NCBI RefSeq assembly: GCF_000013045.1
Contig: NC_007677.1
Location: 2,976,001-3,040,000, forward strand
Length of the DNA stretch: 64,000 bases
DNA from: Salinibacter ruber DSM 13855
GTDB taxonomy: Bacteria > Bacteroidota > Rhodothermia > Rhodothermales > Salinibacteraceae
Direction of reading: 5' to 3'
The notes below the pieces were generated by a model, which saw only the letters and a list, made by a program, of their open reading frames with translations, did not search any database and was not told the origin of the DNA. Of this stretch, positions 16,135 through 29,400 are shown piece by piece. Each line of letters opens with the position of its first letter. The first letter of the stretch is position 1. Both the position numbers and the translations under genes were made by a program.

Positions 16135-17226
16135 CTAGAGCGCCCCGGCGTCGCGGAGCAGATCGAGCGTCGGCTCCATGTTCTGGAGCTTCTGCAGGTC
16201 GAACTCCGGACTCATCTTCAGGGCCTCGTCCGCCGGCATCAGGTAGTCCGGCACCGACGCGCCCGACACCACGGGATACTCGTTTACACGGGTCGCGGCG
16301 AAGGACTGCGCCTGTTCCGAAAGCAGGAACCGCAGGAACCGGTTCGCCGCGTCGGGCTGGTTGCTCGTCTGCAGCGCTCCCGCCCCCGTTACGAGGGCAA
16401 GGTTGCCAAGGTCCCCGTCGGCAAAGTGATACATCTCAACCGGCGCGGAGGCCCGGGGCGTAGCCTCCTCCTCGTGCTCCTCGCCCTCTTCCTCCTCCCC
16501 CTCGTACTCGCCCTCCGCCCCCTCGTACTCGCCCTCCGCCCCGCCGTGCTTCAGGCGCAGGACGTAGTAGTGGTTCGTCAGCGCCACGTCAATCTCGCCG
16601 GCCTCCAGGGCCTGCACCATCGGCGTGTTGGAGGTGTAGCTGTTCGGGTTCAGCGCCTGCATGTCCGACAGCCACGTGCGGGCCGTCTCCGCCCCTTCCG
16701 TCACACGGAGCGCCGTCACGAAGTCTTGGAAGCTCGAGTAGGCGGGCGTCCATCCAACGCGGCCCTCAAACTCCTCGTGCTCCGGCAGGTCGAGCACCGA
16801 GTCGGGGAGGTCTTCCGGGCTCACCGCGTCGCTGTTGTAGGCCAGCACGCGGAAGCGGGTCGTGACCGGGGTCCACCGCTGGTTCGACGGGGTGAAGCGG
16901 GCCGCGCGATTCGCCAGCGTGTCGGGCAGCTCGGTCAGCAGGCCGTTGTTGACGGCGTTGCCCAGGGCGCCGGTCGTGTTCGCCCAAAACACATCGGCCG
17001 GAGACTGGTCGCCCTCCTCCTGGAGCGCGGCCAGCAGCTGCGAGTCGGTGCCGTAGCGCACGCGGACCGGCACGTCCGCCTGCTGTCGGTACTGCTGGAC
17101 GAGCGAATCAACGAGGGCCTTGCTGCGGCCCGAGTAGATGACGAGCTCGTCCTGCTGCTCCCCGCCGCATCCGAGCAGGGACAGGACCAGGGTGACGACG
17201 AGGCTGAGGCTGAGAAGTCGCTTCAT
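16135..17226 (-). CDS. fbpA: Iron(III)-binding lipoprotein of the ABC importer, with an acidic insertion
   Basis: This is 363 aa with a lipoprotein signal (LSLLGC, lipidated Cys20). Class C binding-protein features include LVIYSGRSKALVDSLVQQY at the N-terminus and the iron-ligand tyrosine pair Tyr220-Tyr221 in TNHYYVLR. Only nine residues after that pair, residues 230-256 are an almost purely Glu/Gly/Tyr insertion (EGEYEGAEGEYEGEEEEGEE and onward) that ordinary FbpA proteins lack. It could be a halophilic solvation loop or an extra cation-attracting surface near the site (inference). It is first gene of fbpA-fbpB-fbpC. A 17-bp dyad lies 36 bp before the start codon. Role: capture of Fe3+ in the periplasm for import. 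Confidence 0.88.
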   Translation of the reverse strand: MKRLLSLSLVVTLVLSLLGCGGEQQDELVIYSGRSKALVDSLVQQYRQQADVPVRVRYGTDSQLLAALQEEGDQSPADVFWANTTGALGNAVNNGLLTELPDTLANRAARFTPSNQRWTPVTTRFRVLAYNSDAVSPEDLPDSVLDLPEHEEFEGRVGWTPAYSSFQDFVTALRVTEGAETARTWLSDMQALNPNSYTSNTPMVQALEAGEIDVALTNHYYVLRLKHGGAEGEYEGAEGEYEGEEEEGEEHEEEATPRASAPVEMYHFADGDLGNLALVTGAGALQTSNQPDAANRFLRFLLSEQAQSFAATRVNEYPVVSGASVPDYLMPADEALKMSPEFDLQKLQNMEPTLDLLRDAGAL

Positions 17227-17261
17227 GAGAGGTGCGTGTAGGGTTGGGTGAGCTGAATTTG

Positions 17262-17278
17262 TTTAGATTGATTCTAAA
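17262..17278. promoter_or_regulatory. Dyad upstream of fbpA, probable metalloregulator operator
   Basis: TTTAGA-ttgat-TCTAAA is a perfect 6-bp inverted repeat with a 5-bp spacer, in an A/T-rich island 36 bp before the fbpA start. Its A/T-rich 17-bp form fits Fur- or DtxR-class boxes. Which regulator binds is not shown by the sequence. Confidence 0.5.
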
Positions 17279-17496
17279 GAAGGCGGGCGAGAGATGACAC
17301 GGGACGCGCCGGGGGACGCGTTTAAATCGCAGAAACTCCACACAAATCGCAGACTCACCCGCCTCCGCTCGACTCCTTCGTCGCCGTAGCCCCACGGATC
17401 CGGCCCCGCAGGCCACACATGATTGCCTTCGCGGCCTGGGTCTCTTTTCTTCGTAGGTACGCGACTCGTCCCCTGTGCACTTTCCTCACGCCCCCG

Positions 17497-19530
17497 ATGG
17501 CCCGCCGCGTTGTTCTCGCCCTGCTCGTTGCGCTCGCCCTTCCCGCCCTCGCCCACGGCCAGGACGCACCCTTCTCCCGCATGGACGTGTTTGACCTGGA
17601 GTGGGTGACCAACCCACAGGTGTCTCCCGACGGCAGCCAGATCGTGTATCAGCGGCGGGGCATGGACGTGATGGAGGACCGCCGCACCTCCGCCCTCTGG
17701 CGCCTCGACGCGGACGGCACCGACCACACGAAGCTGACCTCCCGCACGGCCGACGAATCCTCGCCCCGCTGGTCCCCGGACGGCTCGAAAATCGCGTTCA
17801 CCAGCTCGGACGAGGAGCACGGCACCGAGATTTACGTCCACTGGGTGGAGCAGAACAAGACCGCTCGCATCACGCAGTTGGAGAATGCCCCGAGCGGGCT
17901 CTCGTGGTCGCCGGACGGAACGCACCTCGCGTTTTCCATGCACGTGTCGGCCCCCGAGCCCACGCTGGCCTCGCGCCCGGAGCCGCCCGAGGGCGCCGAC
18001 TGGGCGGAGCCGCCCCGCGTGGAGACGCGCCTCAACCACGAGTCGGACGGGACGGGCGTCCTGGACTACGGGCACGACCACCTGTTCGTGGTGCGGGCCG
18101 ACGGCGGCCGCGCCCGCCAGGTAACCGCCGGCGACTACAACCACTCCAGCCGCCCGGTGTGGACGCCTGACGGGGAGGCGCTCCTCTACTCGGCCAACCG
18201 CCACGACAACTGGGAGCGCGAGCGCCGCAACTCGGAGCTCTACAGGGTGCCGGTGGACGGGGGTGAGAGCACGCCGCTGACGGACCGGTTCGGCCCCGAC
18301 CACACGCCCCGCGTGTCGCCGGACGGGGAGACGATCGCCTACCTCGGGTACGACGACGAGGTCCAGACCTACCAGGTGACGCGGCTCTACGTGATGGACC
18401 GGGACGGCTCTAACCGGCGGGTGGTCGACCTGGGCCTGAACCGCTCGATCGACGACATCGCCTGGGACGAGGACGGCGAGGGCCTGTACGTCCAGTACGA
18501 GGACGAGGGCACGACCAAACTGGGGCACACGACCCTCGACGGCTCGACCTCGGTGGTGGCGACGAATCTGGGTGGCACCTCGATCGGCCGCCCGTACGGC
18601 GGGGGCGACTTTTCCGTCTCTGAGGCAGGACGCCTTGCCTTCAACCAGACCTCGCCCGCCCACCCCGCCGAGCTGGCGGTCACGCGCCGGGGCCGGGACA
18701 CGACGCGGCGGCTCACGGACCTGAACGGGGACCTCCTCGACGACCGCACCCTCGGCGCCGTGGAGGAGATCCGCTACTCCTCCTCGAAGGACGGGCGCGA
18801 GATCCACGGCTGGGTGGTGACGCCGCCGAACTACGACCCGGACCGCGCCTATCCGCTGATGGTGGAGATTCACGGCGGCCCGATCTCGAATTACGGCGAC
18901 CGGTTCTCCGCCGAGATTCAGCTCTACGCGGCGGCTGGGTACGTCGTGTTCTATCCCAATGCGCGGGGCAGCACCAGCTACGGCGAGGCGTTCGGCAACC
19001 TGCTCTACAACGACTTCTCGGGCGGGGAATACCAGGACATCATGGACGGGGTCAATCAGCTCGTCGAGCGGGATTACGTGGCGGCCGACAGCCTGTACGT
19101 CACCGGCGGCAGCGCGGGCGGCACCTCCGCCGCCTGGATCACGGGCAAGACCGACCGGTTCCGGGCCGCGGCCGTGCAGAAGCCCGTCACCAACTGGATC
19201 AGCAAGACCCTGGCGGCGGACAACTACTACGGCTACGCCGAGTACCGCTACCCGGGCCAGCCGTGGGAGAACCCGATGGAGTACTGGGACGTGTCCCCGG
19301 TCTCGCTCCTCGGCTCCATGAGCACGCCGACGGTCGTCATCGTGGGGGGCGACGACCTCCGCACGCCCCCCTGGCAGGCGAAGCAGCTCTACAACGGACT
19401 CAAGCTGCGCGGCGTAGAGGCGGCCTACGTCGAGATCCCGGGCGCCTCCCACGGCATTTCGTACCGGCCCAGCCAGCTCATCACGAAGGTCGACCACGTG
19501 CTCGGCTGGTTCGACCGGTACCGGCAATAA
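17497..19530 (+). CDS. Exported S9-family prolyl oligopeptidase / acylaminoacyl peptidase
   Basis: This is 677 aa from the ATG at 17497, chosen because it opens directly into a signal peptide (MARRVVLALLVALALPALAH). The longer frame from 17419 does not. Residues 30-400 form a WD40-like PD40 propeller (SPDGSQIVYQRRG, SPRWSPDGSKIAF, LSWSPDGTHLAF). The alpha/beta hydrolase domain holds Ser539 in GGSAGG, Asp619/Asp620 in GGDDLRTPP and His652 in GASHGI, the full catalytic triad. Family function is periplasmic cleavage of short peptides, often after proline or at blocked N-termini. It is transcribed divergently from fbpA and converges with the glycosyltransferase. Specificity cannot be read from sequence. 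Confidence 0.88.
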   Translation: MARRVVLALLVALALPALAHGQDAPFSRMDVFDLEWVTNPQVSPDGSQIVYQRRGMDVMEDRRTSALWRLDADGTDHTKLTSRTADESSPRWSPDGSKIAFTSSDEEHGTEIYVHWVEQNKTARITQLENAPSGLSWSPDGTHLAFSMHVSAPEPTLASRPEPPEGADWAEPPRVETRLNHESDGTGVLDYGHDHLFVVRADGGRARQVTAGDYNHSSRPVWTPDGEALLYSANRHDNWERERRNSELYRVPVDGGESTPLTDRFGPDHTPRVSPDGETIAYLGYDDEVQTYQVTRLYVMDRDGSNRRVVDLGLNRSIDDIAWDEDGEGLYVQYEDEGTTKLGHTTLDGSTSVVATNLGGTSIGRPYGGGDFSVSEAGRLAFNQTSPAHPAELAVTRRGRDTTRRLTDLNGDLLDDRTLGAVEEIRYSSSKDGREIHGWVVTPPNYDPDRAYPLMVEIHGGPISNYGDRFSAEIQLYAAAGYVVFYPNARGSTSYGEAFGNLLYNDFSGGEYQDIMDGVNQLVERDYVAADSLYVTGGSAGGTSAAWITGKTDRFRAAAVQKPVTNWISKTLAADNYYGYAEYRYPGQPWENPMEYWDVSPVSLLGSMSTPTVVIVGGDDLRTPPWQAKQLYNGLKLRGVEAAYVEIPGASHGISYRPSQLITKVDHVLGWFDRYRQ

Positions 19531-19558
19531 ATTCTCGGGGCGCCGGGCAGCTCTCCTC

Positions 19559-20731
19559 TCAGCCCGCGTGCCTCGCCGCGAGCCGTTCGATGGCCTCCAT
19601 CAGGCGGGCGGGCTGCTGGGCGCGCTTCCGCTCGCGCACCCCCTCCGTGAGCCGCCCGGCCCAGTCCGCCCGGACAAAGCGACCGATGGCCCGGGCCAGG
19701 GCCTCCGGGTCCTCGGGCGGCACTACGAAGCCGGCCTCCTCGTGTGGAATCGACTCCGCGAGGCCGCCGACGTCGGTCACCACCATGGGCCGCTCGAAGT
19801 GGGTCGCGATCTGGGCGACGCCGCTCTGCGTGGCCGACACGTACGGCTGCACCACGAGGTCGGCGGCGCAGAAATAGGTCGGGACCGCGTCGGACGGGAC
19901 GTAGGCGTCGTGCCACTGCACCCGGTCGTGAAGCCCGTGCCGGTCGATAATCGCGCGGTAGCGCTGCGGGTCGTCGTACGGCTCCCCCGCCACGACGAGG
20001 CGCAGGTCGGGGTGGTCGGCCAGCACGTCCGGCATCGCCTTCAGGAGAACGTGCAGCCCCTTGTATTCCCGCACGAAGCCGAAGAAGAGAACCACCGGCG
20101 CATCGTCGGGCAGGCCGAGTGCCGCGCGGGCCTCGCCCCTCGGGACGGGGTCCCCGAAGCGTTCGTAGACCGGGTGGGCAATCTGTTCGATCTGTGCCCC
20201 AGGCCCGGCCAGCCGCCGGGCATCGGCGGCCACGGCGTCGGACATCACGACGTGCCCGGCGCAGGCGTCAAGGAAGAAGCGGCTGAGCGCCGCGTCGCCG
20301 AGATGCCGCTCGTGGGGCAGGGCGTTGTGCACGACGGCGAACGAGGGAATGCCGTAGTGCCGCCGCAGTCCCCGCGCAACGACGCCGTAGGCGGGCGCGA
20401 AGAACGGCATCCAGTACTGAAAAACCACGGCGTCGGGGGCCGCGTCCCGCAGGTGAAACCCCGTTCGGAACCACGAGAACGGGTTGATGGAGTCCAGCGG
20501 GCGGGGGGCGCCCCGCACGACCGGGGGCGCGTCGCTCTCCGGCTCGTACTGCGTCTCGCCGGGAAAGAGGAGCTCGGGATACTGCCGCGAGAAGTTGACC
20601 GGCCGCACGTCGTGCCCGCGCTCGTCCAGCCCCGTCACCGTCATCTCCGTGAAGTGCGCAATGCCGCCCCGGTACGGGTGCATCGGACCGAGGACTGCAA
20701 TCTTCCATTTTTCATTGTCCCCTTGTCCCAT
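19559..20731 (-). CDS. Glycosyltransferase family 4 (GT-B fold)
   Basis: This is 390 aa from the ATG at 20731; the 27 upstream codons of the open frame are Lys/Arg-rich and not family-like. The N-terminal Rossmann half starts KIAVLGPMHPYRGGIAHFTE with the glycine-rich acceptor loop. The C-terminal half has FFGFVREYKGLHVLLKAMPD (nucleotide-sugar binding), YVSATQSGVAQIATHFERPM and the EX7E-like segment GFVVPPEDPEALARAI. The role is transfer of a sugar from a nucleotide donor to a glycan or lipid acceptor at the cytoplasmic side of the membrane. No other polysaccharide genes are adjacent, so the product is unknown. Confidence 0.85.
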   Translation of the reverse strand: MGQGDNEKWKIAVLGPMHPYRGGIAHFTEMTVTGLDERGHDVRPVNFSRQYPELLFPGETQYEPESDAPPVVRGAPRPLDSINPFSWFRTGFHLRDAAPDAVVFQYWMPFFAPAYGVVARGLRRHYGIPSFAVVHNALPHERHLGDAALSRFFLDACAGHVVMSDAVAADARRLAGPGAQIEQIAHPVYERFGDPVPRGEARAALGLPDDAPVVLFFGFVREYKGLHVLLKAMPDVLADHPDLRLVVAGEPYDDPQRYRAIIDRHGLHDRVQWHDAYVPSDAVPTYFCAADLVVQPYVSATQSGVAQIATHFERPMVVTDVGGLAESIPHEEAGFVVPPEDPEALARAIGRFVRADWAGRLTEGVRERKRAQQPARLMEAIERLAARHAG

Positions 20732-20887
20732 TTTCCGCTCTCGCTTTCTCTTCAAAGACCAACTACCCCCCTTCCACTTTCCCAAATTGAAAACCGCACT
20801 ACTGTACGCCACACTATCCCTTCATCATCGACCGTCGACGAAAGCCAATGTCGAAATGAGACGATGAGAAACTGACAGACTGACCTG

Positions 20888-21868
20888 CTACCGATTTACA
20901 GTGCTCATGTCCGGGTAGCGGTCGCCGGCCGCCACGCCCTGGGGCGCGATCTCGTCGATGCGGGCAAGCTCCTCCTCGGAGAGGGAGACGTCGAGCGCCG
21001 CAATGTTTTCGTCGAGGTGATCCGGATCGGTGGTGCCCGGGATCGGGACGATGTCGTCGCCCTGGTGCAGCACCCAGGCGAGGGCGAGCTGCGCGGGCGT
21101 CACGTCCTTCGCGTCGGCCAGCCGGTTCACCTCCGCCACCAGGTCCAGGTTCTTCTGAAAGTTCTCGCCCTGGAAGCGCGGGTTGTGGCGGCGCCAGTCG
21201 TCCTCCGGCAGGTCCTCGGGCGACTGGAAGCGGCCGGTGAGAAAGCCGCGGCCGAGCGGGCTGTACGGCACGAAGCCGATGCCCAGCTCGCGGCACGTCG
21301 GCAGAATGTCGTCCTCCGGGTCGCGGCTCCAGAGCGAATATTCCGTCTGGAGCGCCGTGATGGAATGCTCCTCGTTCGCGCGGCGGAGCGTGTCGGCGGC
21401 GACCTCCGACAGGCCCAGGTGCCGCACCTTTCCCTCTTCCACGAGCCGCCCCATGGCCCCCACCGTGTGCTCGATCGGCACCTCCGGGTCCACGCGGTGG
21501 AGGTAGTACAGGTCGATGGTGTCGACGCCGAGGCGCTGCAGGGAGTCCTCACAGGCCGTCTTCACGTAGCTCGGGCGGCCGTTGAGGCCGTGCATCTCGC
21601 CCGCCTCGTCCCGCACGATGCCGAACTTGGTGGCAATCGTGACCCGGTGCCGGTGCGCGTCCAGCACGCGGCCCAGAAGCTTTTCGTTGGTGAAGGGGCC
21701 GTATATGTCGGCGCTATCGAAGAAGGTAAGGCCGCGGTCCAGGGCCCGCTGGAGCGTCTTGATGGCCTGGTTCTCGTCGGGCGTGCCGTAGAAGTCAGAC
21801 ATGCCCATGCAGCCGAGGCCGACCGCGGAGACGGTGAGGGTGCTGGTTCCGAGCGTGCGTTGCTTCAC
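20888..21868 (-). CDS. Aldo/keto reductase (AKR13-like)
   Basis: This is 326 aa from a GTG at 21868 ([20 protein letters not shown]); the long upstream extension of the frame is not family-like. The TIM-barrel tetrad is complete: Asp51 and Tyr56 in DSADIYG, Lys81 in ATKFG, His124 in YYLHRVDP. The C-terminal NADPH-binding region includes [19 protein letters not shown]. Length is normal for the family. The reaction is NADPH-dependent reduction of an aldehyde or ketone in the cytoplasm; the natural substrate is not inferable. It is downstream of the ankyrin and catalase genes on the same strand, so a detoxification role is plausible only by context. Confidence 0.88.
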   Translation of the reverse strand: MKQRTLGTSTLTVSAVGLGCMGMSDFYGTPDENQAIKTLQRALDRGLTFFDSADIYGPFTNEKLLGRVLDAHRHRVTIATKFGIVRDEAGEMHGLNGRPSYVKTACEDSLQRLGVDTIDLYYLHRVDPEVPIEHTVGAMGRLVEEGKVRHLGLSEVAADTLRRANEEHSITALQTEYSLWSRDPEDDILPTCRELGIGFVPYSPLGRGFLTGRFQSPEDLPEDDWRRHNPRFQGENFQKNLDLVAEVNRLADAKDVTPAQLALAWVLHQGDDIVPIPGTTDPDHLDENIAALDVSLSEEELARIDEIAPQGVAAGDRYPDMSTVNR

Positions 21869-22065
21869 GGTACGAGTGGGGTCGGGAGACAGAATTGCGT
21901 AGTAGAAGGAGGTGCCGCGCAGTCCAACGCCTCCCCCCACGGGCTGTTGCGCGGCTCGCCGAGGGGCCGCGTCCACGGGCCCGAACGGGGCGGAATGGGG
22001 CGGAACGAGCCGCGCGTTCCGGCACGCGGCGGCGGATGCACGGGCGGGTCCCCGTACGTTGATGC

Positions 22066-22614
22066 TCACGCCCCCGCCGTGGCCTGCCGCAGCCGCTCGG
22101 CGATCTCCTCGTGCCCTTCCGCGGCGGCCTGCTCGGCGGCCGTTTGGCCCTGCTCGTTCGTCGTCGTGGGGTCGGCCCCGTGCTCCAGCAACAGGTCCAC
22201 GAGTGCCGACTCCCCGTACGTGGCCGCGTACATGAGCGCCGTCGCGCCGCGGGCCCCGGTCGCATTCACGTCGGCCCCCGCCTCGATGAGCACCTCCGCC
22301 GCCTCGGCAAGGCCCTTGAAGCAGCACCCCATGAGGGGCGTGCTGCCGCTGGGGTCCGACCGGTTCGGATCGGCCCCGTGCTCGATCAGCAGATCCGCCA
22401 TCTCGGGCTGATCGCTGTAGGCGGCGATCATGAGGAGGCTGTGGCCGTGCTCGTTCGTGTGGTTGGGATCCATTCCCTGTTCGAGGAGCCCCTCCATGGC
22501 CTCGGTGTCGCCCCGGCGAGCAACCTCGTGGCCGTCGGCGTCCCGGGGCTCGGTGTCCTGCCCGTCGCCGGTGGGGGACGGGCTGTGGGGATCAGCGGAC
22601 TCAGAATCGGACAT
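22066..22614 (-). CDS. Ankyrin-repeat protein, downstream partner of the catalase-peroxidase
   Basis: This is 182 aa from the ATG at 22614. After a polar 35-residue leader there are four to five ankyrin repeats: [80 protein letters not shown] and a final [19 protein letters not shown]. No signal peptide, so it is cytoplasmic like KatG. Ankyrin proteins next to catalase genes are known from other bacteria (AnkB with KatB in Pseudomonas, Cj1386 with KatA in Campylobacter), where they support catalase activity or heme supply. The position 132 bp downstream of katG on the same strand suggests the same job. That is inference. Confidence 0.85.
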   Translation of the reverse strand: MSDSESADPHSPSPTGDGQDTEPRDADGHEVARRGDTEAMEGLLEQGMDPNHTNEHGHSLLMIAAYSDQPEMADLLIEHGADPNRSDPSGSTPLMGCCFKGLAEAAEVLIEAGADVNATGARGATALMYAATYGESALVDLLLEHGADPTTTNEQGQTAAEQAAAEGHEEIAERLRQATAGA

Positions 22615-22658
22615 GCGGTCGGGGGGTGTTGGGAAACAGGTGCGAGTGCAAAACACGA

Positions 22659-22689
22659 AAGAGGGGCGAACGCGAGGTCCGCCCCTCTT
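22659..22689 (-). terminator. Hairpin between katG and the ankyrin gene
   Basis: A 10-bp perfect stem AAGAGGGGCG / CGCCCCTCTT (22659-22668 with 22680-22689) with an 11-nt loop is followed, in the direction of transcription, by a T-containing stretch (TCGTGTTTTG). It may be a terminator or a partial attenuator lowering ankyrin expression relative to katG. Confidence 0.55.
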
Positions 22690-22746
22690 CGGGCTGTCCA
22701 TCCGTGACGGAAGCTAGCCCCCGTCATTCGGGGAACGGACGACCGT

Positions 22747-25029
<2,283 letters not shown>

Positions 25030-25064
25030 TTACAGAAGGTACGCATCCGGAGTTGATTATTCAA

Positions 25065-25101
25065 ATCGATCACCTCTATATTCTTGATAGCTTTCCTCTA
25101 T
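25065..25101. promoter_or_regulatory. OxyR operator between katG and oxyR
   Basis: The four tetranucleotide contacts of the E. coli OxyR consensus appear with exact N7 spacing: ATCG (25065-25068), CTAT (25076-25079), ATAG (25087-25090), CTAT (25098-25101). Only one base of the sixteen differs from ATAG/CTAT/ATAG/CTAT. It ends 22 bp before the oxyR ATG and starts 74 bp before the katG ATG, fitting joint control of both genes. Confidence 0.8.
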
Positions 25102-25123
25102 CAAAGAGCCGGCCTTCCGTTCG

Positions 25124-26032
25124 ATGACGCTCGCGCAGCTGCAGTATCTCGTGGCCCTCGATACGCACCGCCACTTTGGCGACGCGGCCGCGGCGTGCGA
25201 CGTGACCCAACCCACCCTCAGCGGGCAACTACAGCGGCTGGAGGAGGAGTTGGGGGTGGAGCTGATCGACCGGAGCCACCAGCCGGTGGTGCCCACGGCC
25301 GCCGGCGAGCCCATCGTGGAAGAGGCCCGGGCGGTGCTCGCCGCCCGGGACCGGCTTGCAACCACCGCGACGGAGGTGAAGGACCGCGTGACGGGCACCC
25401 TTCGCCTCGGCATGCTTCCCACGCTGTCGCCCTACCTCCTTCCCCTTCTTCTGCCCGCCCTGGACACGGCATTTCCCGAGGTCTCCCTCGTGCTGCGCGA
25501 GTGGCCCACGACCGAGATTCTCGATGCCCTCCGCACCGATGCCCTCGACGCCGCCCTGATCGCCACCAATCAGGCGGGCCCGGACCTCCACGACCGTGTG
25601 CTCTTCACGGAGCCCTTCGTGGGCTACGTCGCTCCGTCCCACCGCCTCGCCGACCGCGACGCGCTGGCGCCCGCGGCCCTCTCCATCGAAGACCTGTGGC
25701 TGCTGAGCGAGGGGCACTGCTTTCGCGACCAGGTGCTCCAGGTGTGCGGCCGCGCCCCGTCCGCCCCCCAGGCCGCCACCCAGTTCGAGAGCGGCTCCCT
25801 GGAGACGCTGGTCCGTCTGGTCCGGAACAGCGGCGGGATGACGCTCCTCCCCCGGCTCGCCACGCACCAGATGCCGGAGGCGGAGCGGTCCACGTTCGTC
25901 GTTCCCTTCGCCGACCCGGCGCCCACCCGCAACGTGCGGCTCGTCACCCGGCGGCGGCACAAGCAGCGCCTCGTCGACGCCGTCGTCAGCACGCTGTACG
26001 ACGCCCTCCCGGACACCGTCACGCGCCGCTGA
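25124..26032 (+). CDS. oxyR: Peroxide-sensing LysR-type regulator OxyR
   Basis: This is 302 aa from the ATG at 25124. The N-terminal winged helix-turn-helix (residues 1-60, LQYLVALDTHRHFGDAAAAC ... QPTLSGQLQRLEEELG) is followed by a LysR substrate-binding domain. The redox cysteines are present as Cys199 and Cys208 in GHCFRDQVLQVC, at the same numbers and spacing as in E. coli OxyR. It is divergent from katG with the operator in between, which marks it as the direct regulator of katG and of itself. Known mechanism: peroxide forms the Cys199-Cys208 disulfide and turns on transcription. The gene ends 9 bp from the convergent glycosyltransferase. Confidence 0.95.
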   Translation: MTLAQLQYLVALDTHRHFGDAAAACDVTQPTLSGQLQRLEEELGVELIDRSHQPVVPTAAGEPIVEEARAVLAARDRLATTATEVKDRVTGTLRLGMLPTLSPYLLPLLLPALDTAFPEVSLVLREWPTTEILDALRTDALDAALIATNQAGPDLHDRVLFTEPFVGYVAPSHRLADRDALAPAALSIEDLWLLSEGHCFRDQVLQVCGRAPSAPQAATQFESGSLETLVRLVRNSGGMTLLPRLATHQMPEAERSTFVVPFADPAPTRNVRLVTRRRHKQRLVDAVVSTLYDALPDTVTRR

Positions 26033-26041
26033 CCGCCCCTC

Positions 26042-27055
26042 TCAGCCCTCCAGTACGTCGGCCGCCTCGTCGGCGAGGCCCGTCGCCTCCGCCACCTCGT
26101 ACGTCGACGGGTCCTCCATGCGCGGCCGGATGATCATCTCGCCCAGCAGGCCCGTGGTGAACATCTGCGACCCGAACAGGATGAGCAGCACCCCGAGCAG
26201 CAACAGCGGGCGGTCCCCGATCGGGTGCCCCAGCACGAGCTTGTCGAACGACAGCCACAGGCTCACCAGAAAGCCGAGCGCAAACGCCACGGTGCCCATC
26301 GACCCGAAGAAGTGCATGGGCCGCACGGCGTAGCGGGTAAGAAAGACGACCGTGATGAGGTCGAGGAAGCCTTGGATGAAACGCTCGACCCCGAACTTGG
26401 TGGTGCCGTACTTGCGGGGGTGGTGTTGCACCTCCTTCTCGGCGACGCGGTCGTACCCCTCCCACTTGGCGAGGAGCGGGATGTAGCGGTGCAGCTCGCC
26501 GTAGACGTCGATGCTCTTCACGACCGGGCGGCGGTAGACCTTCAGGCCGCAGTTGAAGTCGTGCAGGGGGAGGCCGGAGAAGAGGCGCGTGACCCAGTTG
26601 AAAAAGCGGCTGGGCAGGGTTTTGCGGAGCGGGTCCTTGCGGTCTTTCTTCCATCCGCTGACGAGGTCGTGCCCCCCCTCCTCCAGCTTGTCGATCAGGG
26701 CCGGAATTTCGTCGGGGTCGTCCTGCAGGTCCGCGTCCATGGTCGCGACGTAGCGCCCCTGCACCCGGTCGAACCCCACGGCCAGCGCCGCGGACTTGCC
26801 GTAGTTACGGCGAAAGCGCACACCGGCGACTCGCGGGTCGTCTTCGCAAAGCCCCCGCACCACCTCCCAGGTTTCGTCCCGCGACCCGTCGTCGATGATC
26901 CACAGTCGGAACGAGAGTCCCGCCTCTTCACACGCCGCCCGCACCCCGTCGGCGAGCTCGGGGAGCGACTGGGCCTCCTCGTACGCCGGCACGACGATGG
27001 ACAAGTCCGGGGTCCGAGAATCGGGCGGAGAATGTTGGGGAGCGGGTGCTTCCAC
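26042..27055 (-). CDS. Family 2 glycosyltransferase, dolichol-phosphate-mannose/GtrB type
   Basis: This is 337 aa from a GTG at 27055. The GT-A domain has VVPAYEEAQSLPELADGVRA, the nucleotide-binding IIDDGSRDET, the metal-binding DADLQDDPDE and the HDFNCGLKVYRR motif usual in this branch. Two C-terminal membrane helices (about 240-262 and 275-300) form the GtrB-like anchor. Family reaction: transfer of a sugar to undecaprenyl phosphate on the cytoplasmic face, making a donor for outer-leaflet glycosylation or lipid modification. No flippase or GtrC-like partner is adjacent. It is separated from gyrB by 98 bp. Confidence 0.87.
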   Translation of the reverse strand: MEAPAPQHSPPDSRTPDLSIVVPAYEEAQSLPELADGVRAACEEAGLSFRLWIIDDGSRDETWEVVRGLCEDDPRVAGVRFRRNYGKSAALAVGFDRVQGRYVATMDADLQDDPDEIPALIDKLEEGGHDLVSGWKKDRKDPLRKTLPSRFFNWVTRLFSGLPLHDFNCGLKVYRRPVVKSIDVYGELHRYIPLLAKWEGYDRVAEKEVQHHPRKYGTTKFGVERFIQGFLDLITVVFLTRYAVRPMHFFGSMGTVAFALGFLVSLWLSFDKLVLGHPIGDRPLLLLGVLLILFGSQMFTTGLLGEMIIRPRMEDPSTYEVAEATGLADEAADVLEG

Positions 27056-27153
27056 GACCAGTGGGCACTATCCAGAGAAGTGGGGGCTTCGCGGTGCGCG
27101 TCGCGTGCGGCCGCTCCTCTGCCCCCTGCGCAGCGCGCACCACGCGGCGCGCC

Positions 27154-29283
<2,130 letters not shown>

Positions 29284-29400
29284 TCAATTCGTTAGGGGCC
29301 GGTGGACACCGCTCGGGCAGGGCCCTACGTTGTGGGCCGCCGTGGTCACGTCGAATGAATGGTGGCCGCCCGTGCTTTTTCCACAACTGAGATCTCCCCC

